64,000 bases of DNA from Hyperoplus lanceolatus (GCA_026929865.2 CM049395.1:10623501-10687500); one strand, 5' to 3'. Shown: positions 12,216 to 24,673, counted from the first letter of the stretch. The notes: generated by a model from the sequence alone, not told the origin. Translations and numbers: made by a program.

Positions 12216-14259
12216 AGTAGCTGGCCGCTGACACCACCTCTAAGAAAGCCTGCATTTGTATTCACAAACCCATGGGCTGTCGGCCTGAGTATTTGCAAAT
12301 AACAGGCATACAGAAAGTGAAATGTACCATTTACCTATAATGTACCCATCCTTCACATTGTCACGCTTGGCCTAGAGTTCTTTGTCAACACCCTGATGCT
12401 AGAGTGTTCTGTTCAGACAGGGTATTGGCTGGCCACAAGGTGCCTTACTTGTCAATTGATCAGGGTTTGACTCCAGCTTAGTGCACCCTCACTGGCAACT
12501 TCAAATGAGGCGCAGCACAGATGCATTTATCTTCATCACAGGATTAAGTATCAGGGAGTTTTTTGCGCAGCAGAGATGGTTACAAGGAAAGCACTGAAAC
12601 CAGATGATTTTTTGCCTCTATTTGTACTTCTTCAAGTGCTGTCCCTATCACATAACATCTGTGCTGTGTCCGTGATGAAGCTGTACCACAGGCCCTTCTT
12701 CTCTCACCCATATCTAATGACGTGGCACGCCTGTGCAGGATTTGTTGGATTCTGTAGCGCGATGCAGCAACCATGTAGACTGCTGCACTGATACAATTTC
12801 AAAAAGGCATTTTTCATTTTGAATATGTTGCGACTACTAAAGCTTGATGCCCTCAATTTTGTTGGCAAGTCGAATCTCTCTTCTCTGCTGCAACTCTTTG
12901 ATAAATCACCACTCTACCAGAGCTCTTAGTGCCACGGTGGAAACACAGTGAACCTCAGAGGCTTTGACCTGGGTTGAAATTGGAGGCGCTTGTATGCTGC
13001 GTACCAGTCAATAGCAAGGAATAAAAAAGCCCACTCAGATGGAGAATCCTGGATTTATTCTGGCCGGTGTAATTTATTAAGCTGTTGCTCATGCCCATTT
13101 ATCATAATCACTCAAAGGCCAGCCGGGCCAAAAGACCAATTTAGAGCACTGCAGTGTTACAACATGGCTGAGTCTGTAATAAGTTTGAGGAAGATTATAG
13201 AAGGCATTATAGCACCTTGGGGTACAGTTTGTGTCAGAATATAATTAATCATTCATTACTTGAGATCCATAGCTTACAAATTTACCCTTAGATTAAGGCA
13301 AGGGAATAGACAGCAAACGTTGAGTGAACCTACAAATGCATTTAAAGTTACAAAGATCAAGCAAGCTAGATGTTGAGAAAAATACTGAGGTTTATTGCTA
13401 GGTTTTTGGAGAAAGGAAAACAAGAGTGCTGTTTTTTAAAACCATTGAACCTTTTTCGAAGCACCAATTTACACATTGTTTTTCCGTTTAGTTTTTGCAC
13501 AACATTCATGTACCACGGATATCATTACAAAACTTTCAGAAAAAAAATAAAGTAGCCATACTCTTTCATAACTTTTACAATATTCTGTGTGTGCTCTATA
13601 ATTGGCAACTGCGTGCTGTGGGCAGTCTTTGGATCTCAACAATATTGATTATGAGAAACGCCAGATGCCAGAGTTGGATGAGCGATGGGCGGTGAGAGGA
13701 TGGAACTGATGAGTGTGCCATGAGGGGGTTGTTTGTCTTTTGGCCAGTGAATTGTGTCAAGACCCACAACCTCCCATATCCATCAGAAACTAGCCGTCCA
13801 ACTGACTACATGTTCATTAAAGCATGTTACACACGTCGAGACCTTCTTTTCCAAGATGCGGTTGAATGACCCCTTTGACTTTGCTTTCTAGTTTCTTGAG
13901 CAAAGTCATCAAAACATGAACTAAACATCACTTTAATCCAGTGCACTAAATTATATAACAAAAATATATTAAAGTGGCTATGAGGAACTTTCAGTTTCTA
14001 TTGATTGTAGCGGCGCCTTTGGACAGAAGTGGTAGTCTTTTTACGACACCAGCTCACGTTCCTGGGTGATCGGACCCAGGCAAAGGCATTAAGACAAACT
14101 ATATAAAAAATGTTTTCTTTTCACTGATGGTTTCCCCTACGGTCAAACAAAATGTATTATCATCAGAAGAAAAACGAGATTGTTTCAGAAATATATAAAA
14201 GTTCCTCAGAGCTATTTTAAATAAATAGATAGGATAGTGAAAATAATGTAGGGATTTGA
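12216..14259. other. Unassigned non-coding stretch
   Basis: No convincing gene. About 13020-13220 is compositionally balanced and could be a conserved element. About 13975-14090 (aagtggctatgaggaactttcag..) resembles one end of a common teleost repeat, but no partner end was found. Confidence 0.35.
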
Positions 14260-14283
14260 TATATATATATACACACATATATA

Positions 14284-14350
<67 letters not shown>

Positions 14351-14361
14351 TATACATGATA
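14260..14361. repeat. (TA)n microsatellite with AC interruptions
   Basis: About 100 bp of alternating TA with short acacac and tgtg interruptions. Poly Tyr-Ile frames through it are artefacts. Confidence 0.97.
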
Positions 14362-14586
14362 TATTTATTACATTATTCTACTTTATTGTAGTGTTCTTTA
14401 TATAAATAGAATACTGTAAGGTGTGCATGTATAAACCTGCAGTATAAATAACAGATGTGAGCTATATACGGATATACACAGATGTACACATAATTAAAGT
14501 GCACACACATACGTTCCACCTTCACTAAGGCAAAATAGGCAACATTGAACATGTTCAGCATATTTTTCCTGTCAGGTCTGCTGATA

Positions 14587-14587
<1 letters not shown>

Positions 14588-14674
<87 letters not shown>
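14588..14674. repeat. (AC)n microsatellite
   Basis: An uninterrupted AC run of about 87 bp, only about 230 bp from the TA array. Confidence 0.98.
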
Positions 14675-14676
<2 letters not shown>

Positions 14677-16300
14677 TGAACGGCCCACAGTCCCAGCAGA
14701 GACATGCTGCAGCTGCTGTGCTGGTGCCTCTTAGATCTTCAAGACTTGGGCGATGTTTTGCCCCACTTACATGCAGCAGCTTTGTGAATCAAAAGGGGCT
14801 CCACAATAAACCCTGTTTGTGTTGCATTGGATAGCAAAGCCTTCCTGTGGGTCTGAATTAGTGTTCTTGGACATGTACCCAGAGTCCCTGCAGCCAAACA
14901 AAGCAGAGAGAAGAATTCTCTTTGCTGTCTAACACCAGCAGAGGGAGGTGTGCTCAAGTCAGGAGGAGCATGTGAGTGCTTCAGTTGTGCTGACTGACGC
15001 CTCAGACGATCCGTTGCAGCCACACCCTGAAATAAGAACGCTTAAACAACAGTGACATACTATCTCATTTTAATATCACCCTAAACATTGTTCACAGTCT
15101 GGTACATCTGCATTATTTCACACATCTATCACTTCAGATCATCATATCCTCTTACTAATATGATGAGTTAGACAACGATATAAATGTTATGTTGACACAA
15201 CATTAAAAAACCCACTTTTACCAACATAAAAGGATGAAAAATTGCTAATTAACTCTGACCAACTTGATAATAGGCAGTTTGAGATTTACATTAGTCCTCG
15301 CCAATAATGATTGAGCAATTCCAAAGGGCTCTGAACAGTGGTTTTTACTTTTTACTACTAGATACGAACTGTAATTTAGGACACAAAATGGCAAAACATG
15401 TCTGCCTCAGTAGATGCACAATGGACAGTCTCCCTCCTGCACAGTGTGCAGGGCTAATATTTGGAGTTTTTTTTTAAAGAAAACTCTTCTGCAGGGCTTT
15501 CTTTAATTTTTTTTTAAATAGTCTGAGATGAATTATGCACATTCACTGCCTTTTGATATCCATCCCACGGGCCCTTTTCTCTTTCTCTATTTTTTCCAAT
15601 ATGCTTCCCTTTCTTTAGAGAAAATGACTGGGCAAAATACTTTAGTTTAAACCAGTGCAGGATTAAATGGCTTATTGTGTGATTTTTTCTGAGGCTGATG
15701 GCTATTCACTGGCTGGGGGCGGCTATAATATTTTAAACTAGCATAATTGGGCAAAGGCCAACGAGTGGAAGGGGCACTTTGTTCTTATCACATTGAAAAA
15801 GACCTGAAAACACTACAATCCCACACATATCAATGCTAGCCATAGTAGCCTACACTGTAGGCTACACTGTAGGCTACAGCACCACCGGCCAATAATACCT
15901 ATAGGCTATTTGAATGAAATAAACAGTTGTCTCAGGTATACAACTTGTAGCAGGTGCATCTGTGCGTGCATGTCCATCTCAAATTCAAACTGGACTTAAA
16001 CATCTAAAAATAGAAAAAATATATTTAATCTAAAATTCAATATAACTTGTATGAAATTAACACACATACACTCTATAAAACAGACCTCCATAATACCCCC
16101 ACGTGTACGGAAAAATCTGAATTGAAAATTAATTCACAATTAATTAAATAATTACACTGGACCTCATTGACTGGACATGTTTCACGTCGCGAACAAAGGA
16201 AGATAAATCCACCACTTTAAACTCCATGCTGCCGCCTCCACTGTAGCACAGTTGCATTTCTTTTTTGCAGCGCACACCTACTGTATCATCCTATCCACTT
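14675..16300. other. Unassigned non-coding stretch
   Basis: Nothing coding is recognised. A small tandem of the 12-mer ctacactgtagg (itself partly palindromic) lies at about 15850-15877. Confidence 0.4.
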
Positions 16301-17060
16301 GCAGCGCGCCATTATCTACCCAATAGGCTAAAGAAAATAAATATTTTTTTTAAATAACGATGAGAGACATAGCTCATCCATACTAGACAAGTCTTTAAGG
16401 AACTCAGGATTGCAATAGACCCTCCTCCTCCTCCTTTTGGCTCCCACTGCTCCTCCGCTCTGCTCTGCTCCGCGCCCGCACGCACGCAGGCAGGCGATGC
16501 GCGGGAGGAAAATTCATAGCCCCATCTTTTATCAGTGCCATCAGCATCGCCTGCCCTGGAAGACAAAGACAGCGCTGCTAAAATGAAGATGTGCTCCAGT
16601 AGCGGCAGGAGAAGCCAATCTTAAAAGTCACTACTATTTTCTACAGCCGTGCCGTGCGCCCAGAGGTAGAAGACAGACAGGAGCACCGGTCCCCTTGGAG
16701 ACTTTTCACAGGATGCGCAAAGATGTGAGAGTAAAGAGGGAAGGGCATCGCGATTGGCCGTACTCTTTCTGAAAAAGCATCAGCTGCAGCAGCGGGGCGA
16801 GTGATGTTAGCTCCAGACAGAGCATCAACACGATCGCATTAAACTTGAAGAAGGATACGCGTGTGTGTTTTTTTAGTTTTTTTTTCTAGTCCACTACTGT
16901 CGATCTGTTCACAGCGTCAACCATCAACTTGCATCATTTCTCCCGAAGAGGCGGAGGCGCTTTTAGTGAGTGCTGAAAGCAGAAAAGACTTGGGCTGATC
17001 AACTAGTGAGGAGGAGAGGAAGGGCGCTCTCACTTTGCCACCTACTACTCTTTGAGCTGC
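16301..17060 (+). promoter_or_regulatory. GC-rich promoter-like region and 5' leader
   Basis: This is the clearest CpG-rich island-like segment in the window. It has pyrimidine-rich CTCCTC tracts (16421-16460), GCGC/CGCG motifs, a CCAAT-reverse ATTGG (about 16753) and purine-rich AGGAGGAG. Just downstream are an ATG in fair context and a consensus splice donor at 17085. An upstream ATG at 16804 opens a short frame that closes within 13 codons, consistent with a 5' leader. I infer a plus-strand promoter plus first exon. No TATA box is clear. Confidence 0.45.
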
Positions 17061-17084
17061 ATGGTATTTGGTTGCTTCAGCAAG
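17061..17084 (+). CDS. Candidate first coding exon (8 codons) of an unidentified host gene
   Basis: The reading is ATG then Val-Phe-Gly-Cys-Phe-Ser-Lys, followed directly by GTGAGT, a consensus donor giving AAG|GTGAGT in phase 0. The ATG has G at +4 and lies at the end of the GC-rich segment. No downstream coding exon can be tied to it within the window, so the gene, if real, has a first intron of tens of kilobases. This fits a large neuronal or adhesion-type gene, but that is inference. The exon could equally be untranslated leader, and I do not recognise the peptide. Confidence 0.3.
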
Positions 17085-17212
17085 GTGAGTCCACTAGGCT
17101 AAGTGAAAAAATGCAGATAAGCAGTTTTGGTCATATATCTGAGATATTGTATTACAGCCTCTAAAGCCATCAGGTTCCACTCTGTCTAGTCTGCTGTCCT
17201 AAGTGTCTGTAC

Positions 17213-17224
17213 GTGTGTTTGTGT

Positions 17225-17271
<47 letters not shown>
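17213..17271. repeat. (GT)n microsatellite
   Basis: A GT run with one C interruption, inside the putative first intron about 130 bp after the donor. Confidence 0.97.
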
Positions 17272-17272
<1 letters not shown>

Positions 17273-18361
17273 ATTTTATTATGATCAGATTTGCGTTGTT
17301 TTAGCTTACACAGTGGAAAAGTATTGACCCACAGTTGTCCCAAATATCCTGGTGTTTTCACACTCTATTAAGTATTCTACTTTTTAAAATGTAACCGTTG
17401 TGTCTATTCAGCTGTTCCCCCACAAAATGAGTTTTGCCTCCCTGCTGTGTCTTATAACCATTATAGATTTAATGCAGTGCTGGTTGCAGTTGTTATGTTT
17501 TATGTAATGTAAGTGTTTGGGTTGTGATGCATAACATAAAGTGTATTATTCAAATTCAAATACAATTAACAATTAATGAATGCTGAGACCATGGCTTCAT
17601 TGAATTATTAAATGTTTTTTTAATTGGTTATTGCTCTTTGTTTTCTTACCTGCTAAATATTATCATAGCTATTACAAAGGATACAGTATTTTTCTCCACT
17701 GGTGGTGGGCATGCTTTTAACATAGTAAGTGTTGCGTTGTGTGTATAGGAAACATTTCATACAGTTGTTCTGGAGCAGTGACTGAGGGAGCCTGTGGTTT
17801 GTGTTGGTCCACCGATTTTTCTGCTTGCTGCTGGTACCCTGGTTCCCGGGCTTGCAAAATCAATTTAATTAAATTATTTGTTAAACAAAAACTTTGTAAT
17901 TTATGTTAGTGATTCATTCCATTTTTGTAATGCCTTTTATTTGAGTCTAGCCTGGCAGACTGTGGTACAATGAGAAAATAGAAACGATCAGGACAGACTT
18001 GCTGTTGTTGAGGTGTTAACATATGACTGGTGTGTTCCATATAAAAATGGCCATTGCTCAGATACTGACCTCAGACATGTATTTTAGGTTCAGCTTCATT
18101 TCGTTATGATGTCGCTCCATCATCTTAACTCAAGCTACTTGCGACAAAGTTTGCTAGTGGTCAAATGATTGATCTAAAAATAATGTTTGAAGCATTATTA
18201 AATGCCACTAACACTTTTTTATTTTCTTTTCCTGGGATTTGTCGCATTTACTACCTACGTACGTTGGTGGTCGGTTAAAAAATACTTTTTAGAATGCTTG
18301 GGATCTAGAAGATCTTAAAACGTGTTGTAAGTACTGTGTCAAGTACTGTGACTCACTCGCC
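17272..18361. other. Unassigned non-coding stretch
   Basis: AT-rich, with only short frames. No element ends recognised. Confidence 0.4.
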
Positions 18362-18470
18362 TTAATTAATTACCCCGTTGAGCTGAGAGGGAGCGTGGGT
18401 GTCATCAAAGCAGAACAAGGCCCCTTTGAGGTGGGAGTCCTGTGGCTGAATGACACAGGTTGTTAAGTAT
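18362..18470. repeat. Diverged duplicate segment, copy 1
   Basis: The stretch around GTGTCATCAAAGCAGAA and CCCTTTGAGGTGGGA has a clear diverged counterpart at about 19570-19640. On the minus strand both copies keep an open frame with the pattern LKGAxFCxDDTxA. This may be an ancient repeat or a duplicated relic exon; no family is recognised. Confidence 0.4.
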
Positions 18471-18595
18471 TTCATTTCAGTCATTAAATCAGTTTGCTCC
18501 AAAACTCTGCGGGCTTCCTGGAGACTTTGCACAGAGCTTAAAGATCTTATAGACAAGCTTGCACTTTGGTGGCTCAAACCCATCCGGTTGTTCAC

Positions 18596-19130
18596 ACTTC
18601 ATATTAAAGGATCATAAAACTATACAGTGAGAAGATCTAACACATGTAGTTGAATGCAGCTGTCTCGGTTCCGCTGCTATTTTGATCTTATGTGTAAGTG
18701 TAACACTTCTCGTGGACAGGTAAGACTGTGCCTGTGTCCATTGCATCATTTTATATGTGATATGTGTCTCATGCCTCTAGAGGACATGGGGATCTTCTTA
18801 TAATATAGCAATACTTTTTTCGGGGGATTTTATGCAGAAGAGAGGTGTATTTCTACCTGAACAGTGTGTTGGGGCTTGGTTTGTTTTTTAATGATCTGGT
18901 CTGGTGCATGGGCTTACAATACACAACAATGGAGGAGGAGACAAAACAATAAAAGAACACGAATAGACAGACGAGACAGAACAATCTACAAAATACAAAC
19001 AAACTAAATTAGCTTAAATCTCTAAGGAGGCTTGCCTAAAAAAGAAGATTTTTGAGGAGCCTTTTTAAACAGTCCAGCAAATGTTCAGTATGTATTTGTT
19101 GGGGGATCAGATAATGGTGCTATGACCGTT
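18596..19130. other. Unassigned non-coding stretch
   Basis: No features recognised. Confidence 0.4.
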
Positions 19131-19139
19131 GGGTGAGTA

Positions 19140-19345
19140 GGGACATATAGTCTCTGTAAAATGGTATGTAACCAAAGGGAATGTCAACAAACCGGGCACG
19201 CTTTGACAGTCCCTTTGTATTTTCCGTGCAAATACAGTACGGACAGGTAGCAGATTGTGAGGATATATTCACTGATTTTGACAAAAAGTGATTTCTCTAC
19301 AAACATTCTGCGGACTTGCATACAAGACGAAAACCATGCCAATAC
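19140..19345 (-). mobile_element. Miniature repeat family A, copy 3
   Basis: Minus-strand copy sharing 'aaatcactttttgtcaaaatcag', 'ctgctacctgtccgta' and the central 'ccctttggttacata' block with the copies at 11928 and 42118. Non-coding. Confidence 0.6.
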
Positions 19346-19559
19346 AGTCTTGTGCGTGTGCTCTCTTTACATTACCGTCCACCTGTAGCGCTGGCTGAGT
19401 GACGTGCAACACCTATTTAGGGTACTTGACCTGTGTGCCAGATTGTAATATTCAATCTGTAATGACAAACCCCCTTGCAACATCATAAAACAGGGCTGTA
19501 ATTTGCTAGTAAGGTTGCCCCGTCTAGCTTTAATCAACTACGGCATCATCAACTCCCAT

Positions 19560-19660
19560 CCAGAGAGATCGGTGAGCGCAGGTGTCATCAAGGCAGAATG
19601 GGGCTCCTTTGAGCTGGCAAATGCAAGACTCAATGACTTCAGTCAGCCGGGTCACTGGGC
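19560..19660. repeat. Diverged duplicate segment, copy 2
   Basis: Counterpart of 18362-18470: GGTGTCATCAAGGCAGAA then CTCCTTTGAGCTGGC. The minus-strand reading again gives LKGAPFCLDDT. The 262-codon frame that runs through it is otherwise made of (CA)n-encoded Thr-His and is not a gene. Confidence 0.4.
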
Positions 19661-19837
19661 ACACAGGGGAGCTTTGACGCGTACACATTGTGCTTGAAGA
19701 TGCTGCGTTCATCCTGGGAGGCTCAGCGGCTGGCAGGGGACCAGCCGAGCAGGGACATTGCACTCCAGATGGCCCTGAGAGGCCAGAGGAAGAGAGCCGT
19801 CCAAGCCCAGCTGGGAGTAAGGGAGGCTGGACTGACG

Positions 19838-19840
<3 letters not shown>

Positions 19841-19883
<43 letters not shown>

Positions 19884-19892
19884 TGTGTGTGT
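19841..19892. repeat. (GT)n microsatellite
   Basis: GT run with one C interruption near its end. Confidence 0.97.
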
Positions 19893-20037
19893 ACACATGA
19901 TTTTGCAAAGGGGGACTTGATGAGAGGCTAAGTAAAATAAAGAGAGAAAGAGGCATGTATGTGTGTTTGAGGGGGTGCGCGTGTTGAAGGAGTGATTGGG
20001 AGAGAAAGGCTGGCTGAGAGTAGAAAATGAGAGCGCA

Positions 20038-20069
<32 letters not shown>

Positions 20070-20192
20070 CGGGGGGAGTGTGTGTGTGTATATGTGTAGA
20101 AGTAGTGATAGAAAAAGTGTGGGAGGGTGAAGAAATAAAAGAGAAGATGAAGGAGCTTGTATGTCTGTGCGGCACTTGTGCGTGATTGTGTA

Positions 20193-20309
<117 letters not shown>

Positions 20310-21012
20310 ACTGAACACACTGAAGTGACAAGGATGCAGAAAGGGTTGGAGATGCAGAAATTGAAGAGAAAGATGTGGGCCTGTGTGTGTTTGTGTGTCT
20401 GTGTGTGGGAGAGAGAGAGAGAGGGAGAAATTGAAACTAGAGGAAGCAGCAATGTGTGTGTGTCTCCATGTTTGTGTGTGATTGCAGTGAGGAGAGAGAA
20501 ATGCAGGAGGGCCGAGAACACAGCAAAAAAAGGAAGAAGAAGGGACAATGAGTTTTTATAGGGTGAGATACAGAAAAACAAAAAGAAAACAAGAAACTGG
20601 TATGGAGGGATGCTTGATTTTTATGTGTCTGTATGCCGGTGAGATGGGTGCACACATGTGTGGTCGTTATGCTGACAGTGGCATTCACTGATCGAATCAA
20701 AGCTGCATGCAAAATTACACATAGAAAGCAAGTGAAAGGAAGGGGTTTGCTCTGATCTGCTTTACTCACATGCTTGTCATACATATGGGACATACGGTGC
20801 AGTGCTTGCTGTGTGCATGCTTTATGGCACATGGCGTCAGGCACAAGACCTTCCGCTGTGAGCTCAGAATATGATATTCAGTCGCTGCTTTGATTGAGAA
20901 GACATGTTACACTCATGTGTCTCTACAGAGAAGCCACCTGAGAACGCACACAAACACACACACATACACACGTGCGCATACGCCCCCCACCCCTCCACAC
21001 ACATACACCCAC

Positions 21013-21114
<102 letters not shown>

Positions 21115-21142
21115 TAACTTCGCCTCACTGTTTTCCAGAGAG

Positions 21143-21590
21143 GGGGTTGTAGCCGATTCAGTGGTCTGTACACTGACCATAGTCTCTGCCACAGACCACT
21201 ATGTGCCACCACCAGGGGGTGCTGGAGGTACTGGTACGGACCACTCAGCCAGTGACACGGACCACTCAGCTAGTGGCACGGACCAGTCAGCGACCACAAC
21301 TGGTCATGACCACTAGGGACCAGTGGTCATTGCCACTAGGGGCGCTAAAGCTAGTGGCACGGACCAGACAGTGACTGCTCACTGGTCTCACTTTCTCTTC
21401 AACATGGCTGTAATAGCAATGCTTTTAAACATAGAGATCCATTGACTCTGCATTTATTTAATTATTGTAGCACTCTCTGATTTGTTTATAGCATAACTGA
21501 AGAAGAAGTTTAAACAAATAAAGAAAATAAAAAATAAAGTCAGATTTTTTATTGCAATTAGCTTATGCTGTAGGCTACTCTGACGCTTGG

Positions 21591-21643
<53 letters not shown>

Positions 21644-21966
21644 ACTCACTCACTCACTCACTCATTAACTGACGGCACTCACACACGCTACTCTGGCACG
21701 GACCAGTCAAAGACCACATACCACTGTTACTAGGGCCGCTCAAGCAGGTAGCACGGACCACTCGGCTAGTGGCACGGACCAGTCAGCGACCACACACAAT
21801 TGGTCATGACCACTAAGGACCAGTGGTCATTGCCTCTGCATTTATTTCATTAGTAGCACTCTCTGATTTGTTTATAGCATAACTGAGGAAGAAGTTTAAA
21901 TAAAGAAGAAAAAAAGGCAGATATTTTATTGTATTAGCTTATGCTGTAGGCTACTCTGTCGCTTAG

Positions 21967-21993
<27 letters not shown>
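21143..21993 (+). repeat. Left arm of large inverted repeat
   Basis: It begins ggggttgtagccgattcagt; the reverse complement of the same wording ends the right arm at 24127. The arm holds two tandem copies of one module (about 21143-21642 and 21690-21993). Each module has a GGACCA-rich block, an 'agcactctctgatttgtttat' block, a 'gcttatgctgtaggctactctg' block and a (CA)n tract. The first module contains a 21-bp minisatellite (about 21230-21292, three units). No coding potential. It could be the long terminal inverted repeats of a foldback-like element. Confidence 0.75.
21592..21664. repeat. (CA)n followed by (CACT)n
   Basis: A 51-bp CA run, then CACT units; part of the inverted-repeat module. 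The mirrored GT plus GAGT tracts are in the right arm at 23561-23653. Confidence 0.95.
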
Positions 21994-21997
<4 letters not shown>

Positions 21998-22713
21998 AAA
22001 AAGTGGGTATGCGGCGCATAGAAGTAGAATGATTGCGGAGGGATGAAAAAAGCTTTTCAAAGTGGTTGAAAAAATAAATAGCCTACACGGAGTTTGGCAA
22101 CCGTTATTTTATATGACCGATTGTATTGATTTATGCGCACACTGATTTACGGCCGCGACTCGCGGATTGTCACTGTAGTTTTTAACGTGTCACCTTAATT
22201 ATGTTCTTTTGTTGAATGGTGTTACATATGCCAGGTTGAGCCATGCAAGCTAGTTTTTCATCTACAGTCCTTTGGTTTATGTTCAAAAATTGGCGGTTAC
22301 CTGCTCATTATTATTTGACAGGACAACTTGGGTCATGGTGGCGACATTGCTACATAATGAAGTTATGCTGTCCTAACCACACAGACGGTACAAACACTGG
22401 AAATACCCCATATAACACAAATAACCTAAACATGCGCATATGCCATCAATTTAACAATAATCCGCTTCAACATTAAAACTCCCACAATCCTTTGCTCTCA
22501 CATCAGCGTATTTTCAAAAGCAACTGCTCCCCCCAGTCGCTGCAATCTGATTATACTTGGATAACATCAGCAGCATTCCCTTATTGCTGAATTACATGTC
22601 AAATTATATTACTATTGGGTCATCCATGGTTGGCATACTACATTGATCAAGATTCGAGATACGAGAGTAGCGTGCGTGAGTGTGTGTGTGTGTGTGTGTG
22701 CGCGTGTGTGTGC
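21994..22713. other. Central spacer of the large inverted repeat
   Basis: No convincing gene; the longest frames are 76-77 codons without known domains. It contains a GT/GC run at 22680-22712 and the left target duplication of the hAT element that follows. Confidence 0.45.
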
Positions 22714-22721
22714 GCCCAAGC

Positions 22722-23046
22722 CAGGGGTCACCAACACAGTGCCCGCGGGCACCAGGTAGCCCGCAAGGACCATATGAGGCGCCAGCAGGCCTGTTCTAAA
22801 AATAGCATAATAATCTGTTTCCCACCTTTTTTAAGTAATTGTTGATCATTATTGTGAGAAATCATTAACATGATCAGTGTCTTCACATAGATGAATATCA
22901 TTAATCATTAATAATAATAATAATATATAACTAAAGGCAAACTGAGCAAATTTGTTATTTCAGAAGAGTGTATCAAACTGGGTGCCCTTCGTATGACTCA
23001 GTACCCATGAAGTAGCCCTCAGGTTCAAAAAGGTTGGTGACCCCTG
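22722..23046. mobile_element. hAT-type miniature element with 8-bp target duplication
   Basis: The ends are CAGGGGTCACCAAC and GTTGGTGACCCCTG, perfect inverted repeats of at least 14 bp. It is flanked by GCCCAAGC at 22714-22721 and 23047-23054. It is 325 bp and non-coding. The target is one of the 'gtgtgcgcccaagcg' blocks of the inverted-repeat module, so this insertion is younger than the module duplication. Confidence 0.9.
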
Positions 23047-23254
23047 GCCCAAGCGACAGGGTGCAGCATAAGCTAATGTACTGTAAAGTGACTGAAAACC
23101 GAAAATAAAGTAACCAGCTTCTCAAGAATAAATGGGCTCATCATTCCGTCCAACTACCGGTAAAAGTAACTGGGTGTTACCCCCGAAAGAACATCGGTCT
23201 TGATGCAGGAAAGGTGAAACAACGTGTTCCTCGACTGAAAAACACTGGTGTATA

Positions 23255-23564
23255 TAAATAAAATATCTGACTTTTTATTTATTTATTTAAACTTCTTCCT
23301 CAGCGCTATAAACAAATCAGAGAGTGCTACAATAATGAAATAAATGCAGAGTCAATGGATCTCTATGTTTAAAAGCATTGCCATTACAGCCATGTACAGA
23401 TAAAGTGAGACCAGTGAGCAGCCACTGTCTGGTCCGTGCCAGTAGCTTGAGCGCCCCTTGTGGCAATGACCACTGGTCCCTAGTGGTCATGACCAGTGGT
23501 ATGTGGTCTCTGACTGGTCCGTGCCAGAGTAGCATGTGTGAGTGCCGTCAGTTAATGAGTGTGT

Positions 23565-23603
<39 letters not shown>

Positions 23604-24127
23604 AGTGCCGTCAGTTAATGAGTGAGTGAGTGTGTGTGTGTGTGTGTGTGTGTGCCCAAGCGTCAGAGTACAGCATAAGCTAATTACAAACAAAATCTGA
23701 CTTTATTTTTTATTTTTTTTATTTGTTTAAACTTCTTCTTCAGTTATGCTATAAACAAATCAGAGAGTGCTACAATAATGAAATAAATGCAGAGTCAATG
23801 GATCTCTATGTTTAAAAGCATTGCTATTACAGCCATGTTGAAGAGAAAGTGAGACCAGTGAGCAGTCACTGTCTGGTCCGTGCCACTAGCGTTAGCGCCC
23901 CTAGTGGCAATGACCACTGGTCCCTAGTTGTATGGGGTCGCTGACTATGACCAGTTGTATGTGGTCGCTGACTGGTCCGTGCCACTAGCTGAGTGGTTCG
24001 TGCCACTAGCCAACCCACTTGCTGAGTGGTCCGTACCAGTACCTCCAGCACCCCCTGGTGGTGGCACACAGTGGTCTGTGGCAGAGACCATGGTCAGTGT
24101 ACAGACCACTGAATCGGCTACAACCCC
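23255..24127 (-). repeat. Right arm of large inverted repeat
   Basis: Reverse complement of the left arm. It also has two module copies (about 23255-23560 and 23690-24127), separated by GT microsatellites with a 'gagtgccgtcagttaatgagtg' block that itself occurs twice (23540 and 23602). It ends ccactgaatcggctacaacccc. The short outermost palindrome agtggtctgt..acagaccact is present in both arms. Frames across it are incidental. Confidence 0.75.
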
Positions 24128-24673
24128 TGCTGGTTTTCCATTTGGGGATACCGCTAGAGAGCAGACGGAGAGAAAGCATGTTCTTCTCTTTCTGCCACAT
24201 CTACCCCGTGATGGAATGGAGCGTGATCTGCACTTTGATCACAATGAATTATTGCTATCCCTGGCTATATGTGGTCTGTCTTTAGCATCCAATCTCACTC
24301 CCTCTACTTTAACCAGGAATCAGAGTAGCTCTCTCTCTCCTGAGTGTGTCACTGCGGGCGTACTGCAGCTCTGGTTTTCCTCCTCACACTGGGAAGGAAC
24401 CAGCAGCCTGCACCTACTGTAAGTGAAAGCCTTTGTGGAGAACCCAGTGATGTGTCTCCCTGGGGGAAATTTGTAGATTGAAGCCACTACAGTAATAGCA
24501 TTGTTTTGTGCAAAAAGTTGTATTTAAGAGAATAAGAGAACACAGAATAGCCTTATGTATATTAGTACAGCAAATCTCAATGTCATTTTTTCATAAATAA
24601 ACAAAATTTGCTGCGTGCAGGCCTTACCTGGCTACAGGCTTGAGGAAGTCCAAGTCAAGTTTGCACTCTTTGG

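Noticed and set aside
14588-14674. Possible Z-DNA regulatory element
   Set aside because: Alternating CA tracts are common in fish genomes and nothing nearby indicates a regulated gene.
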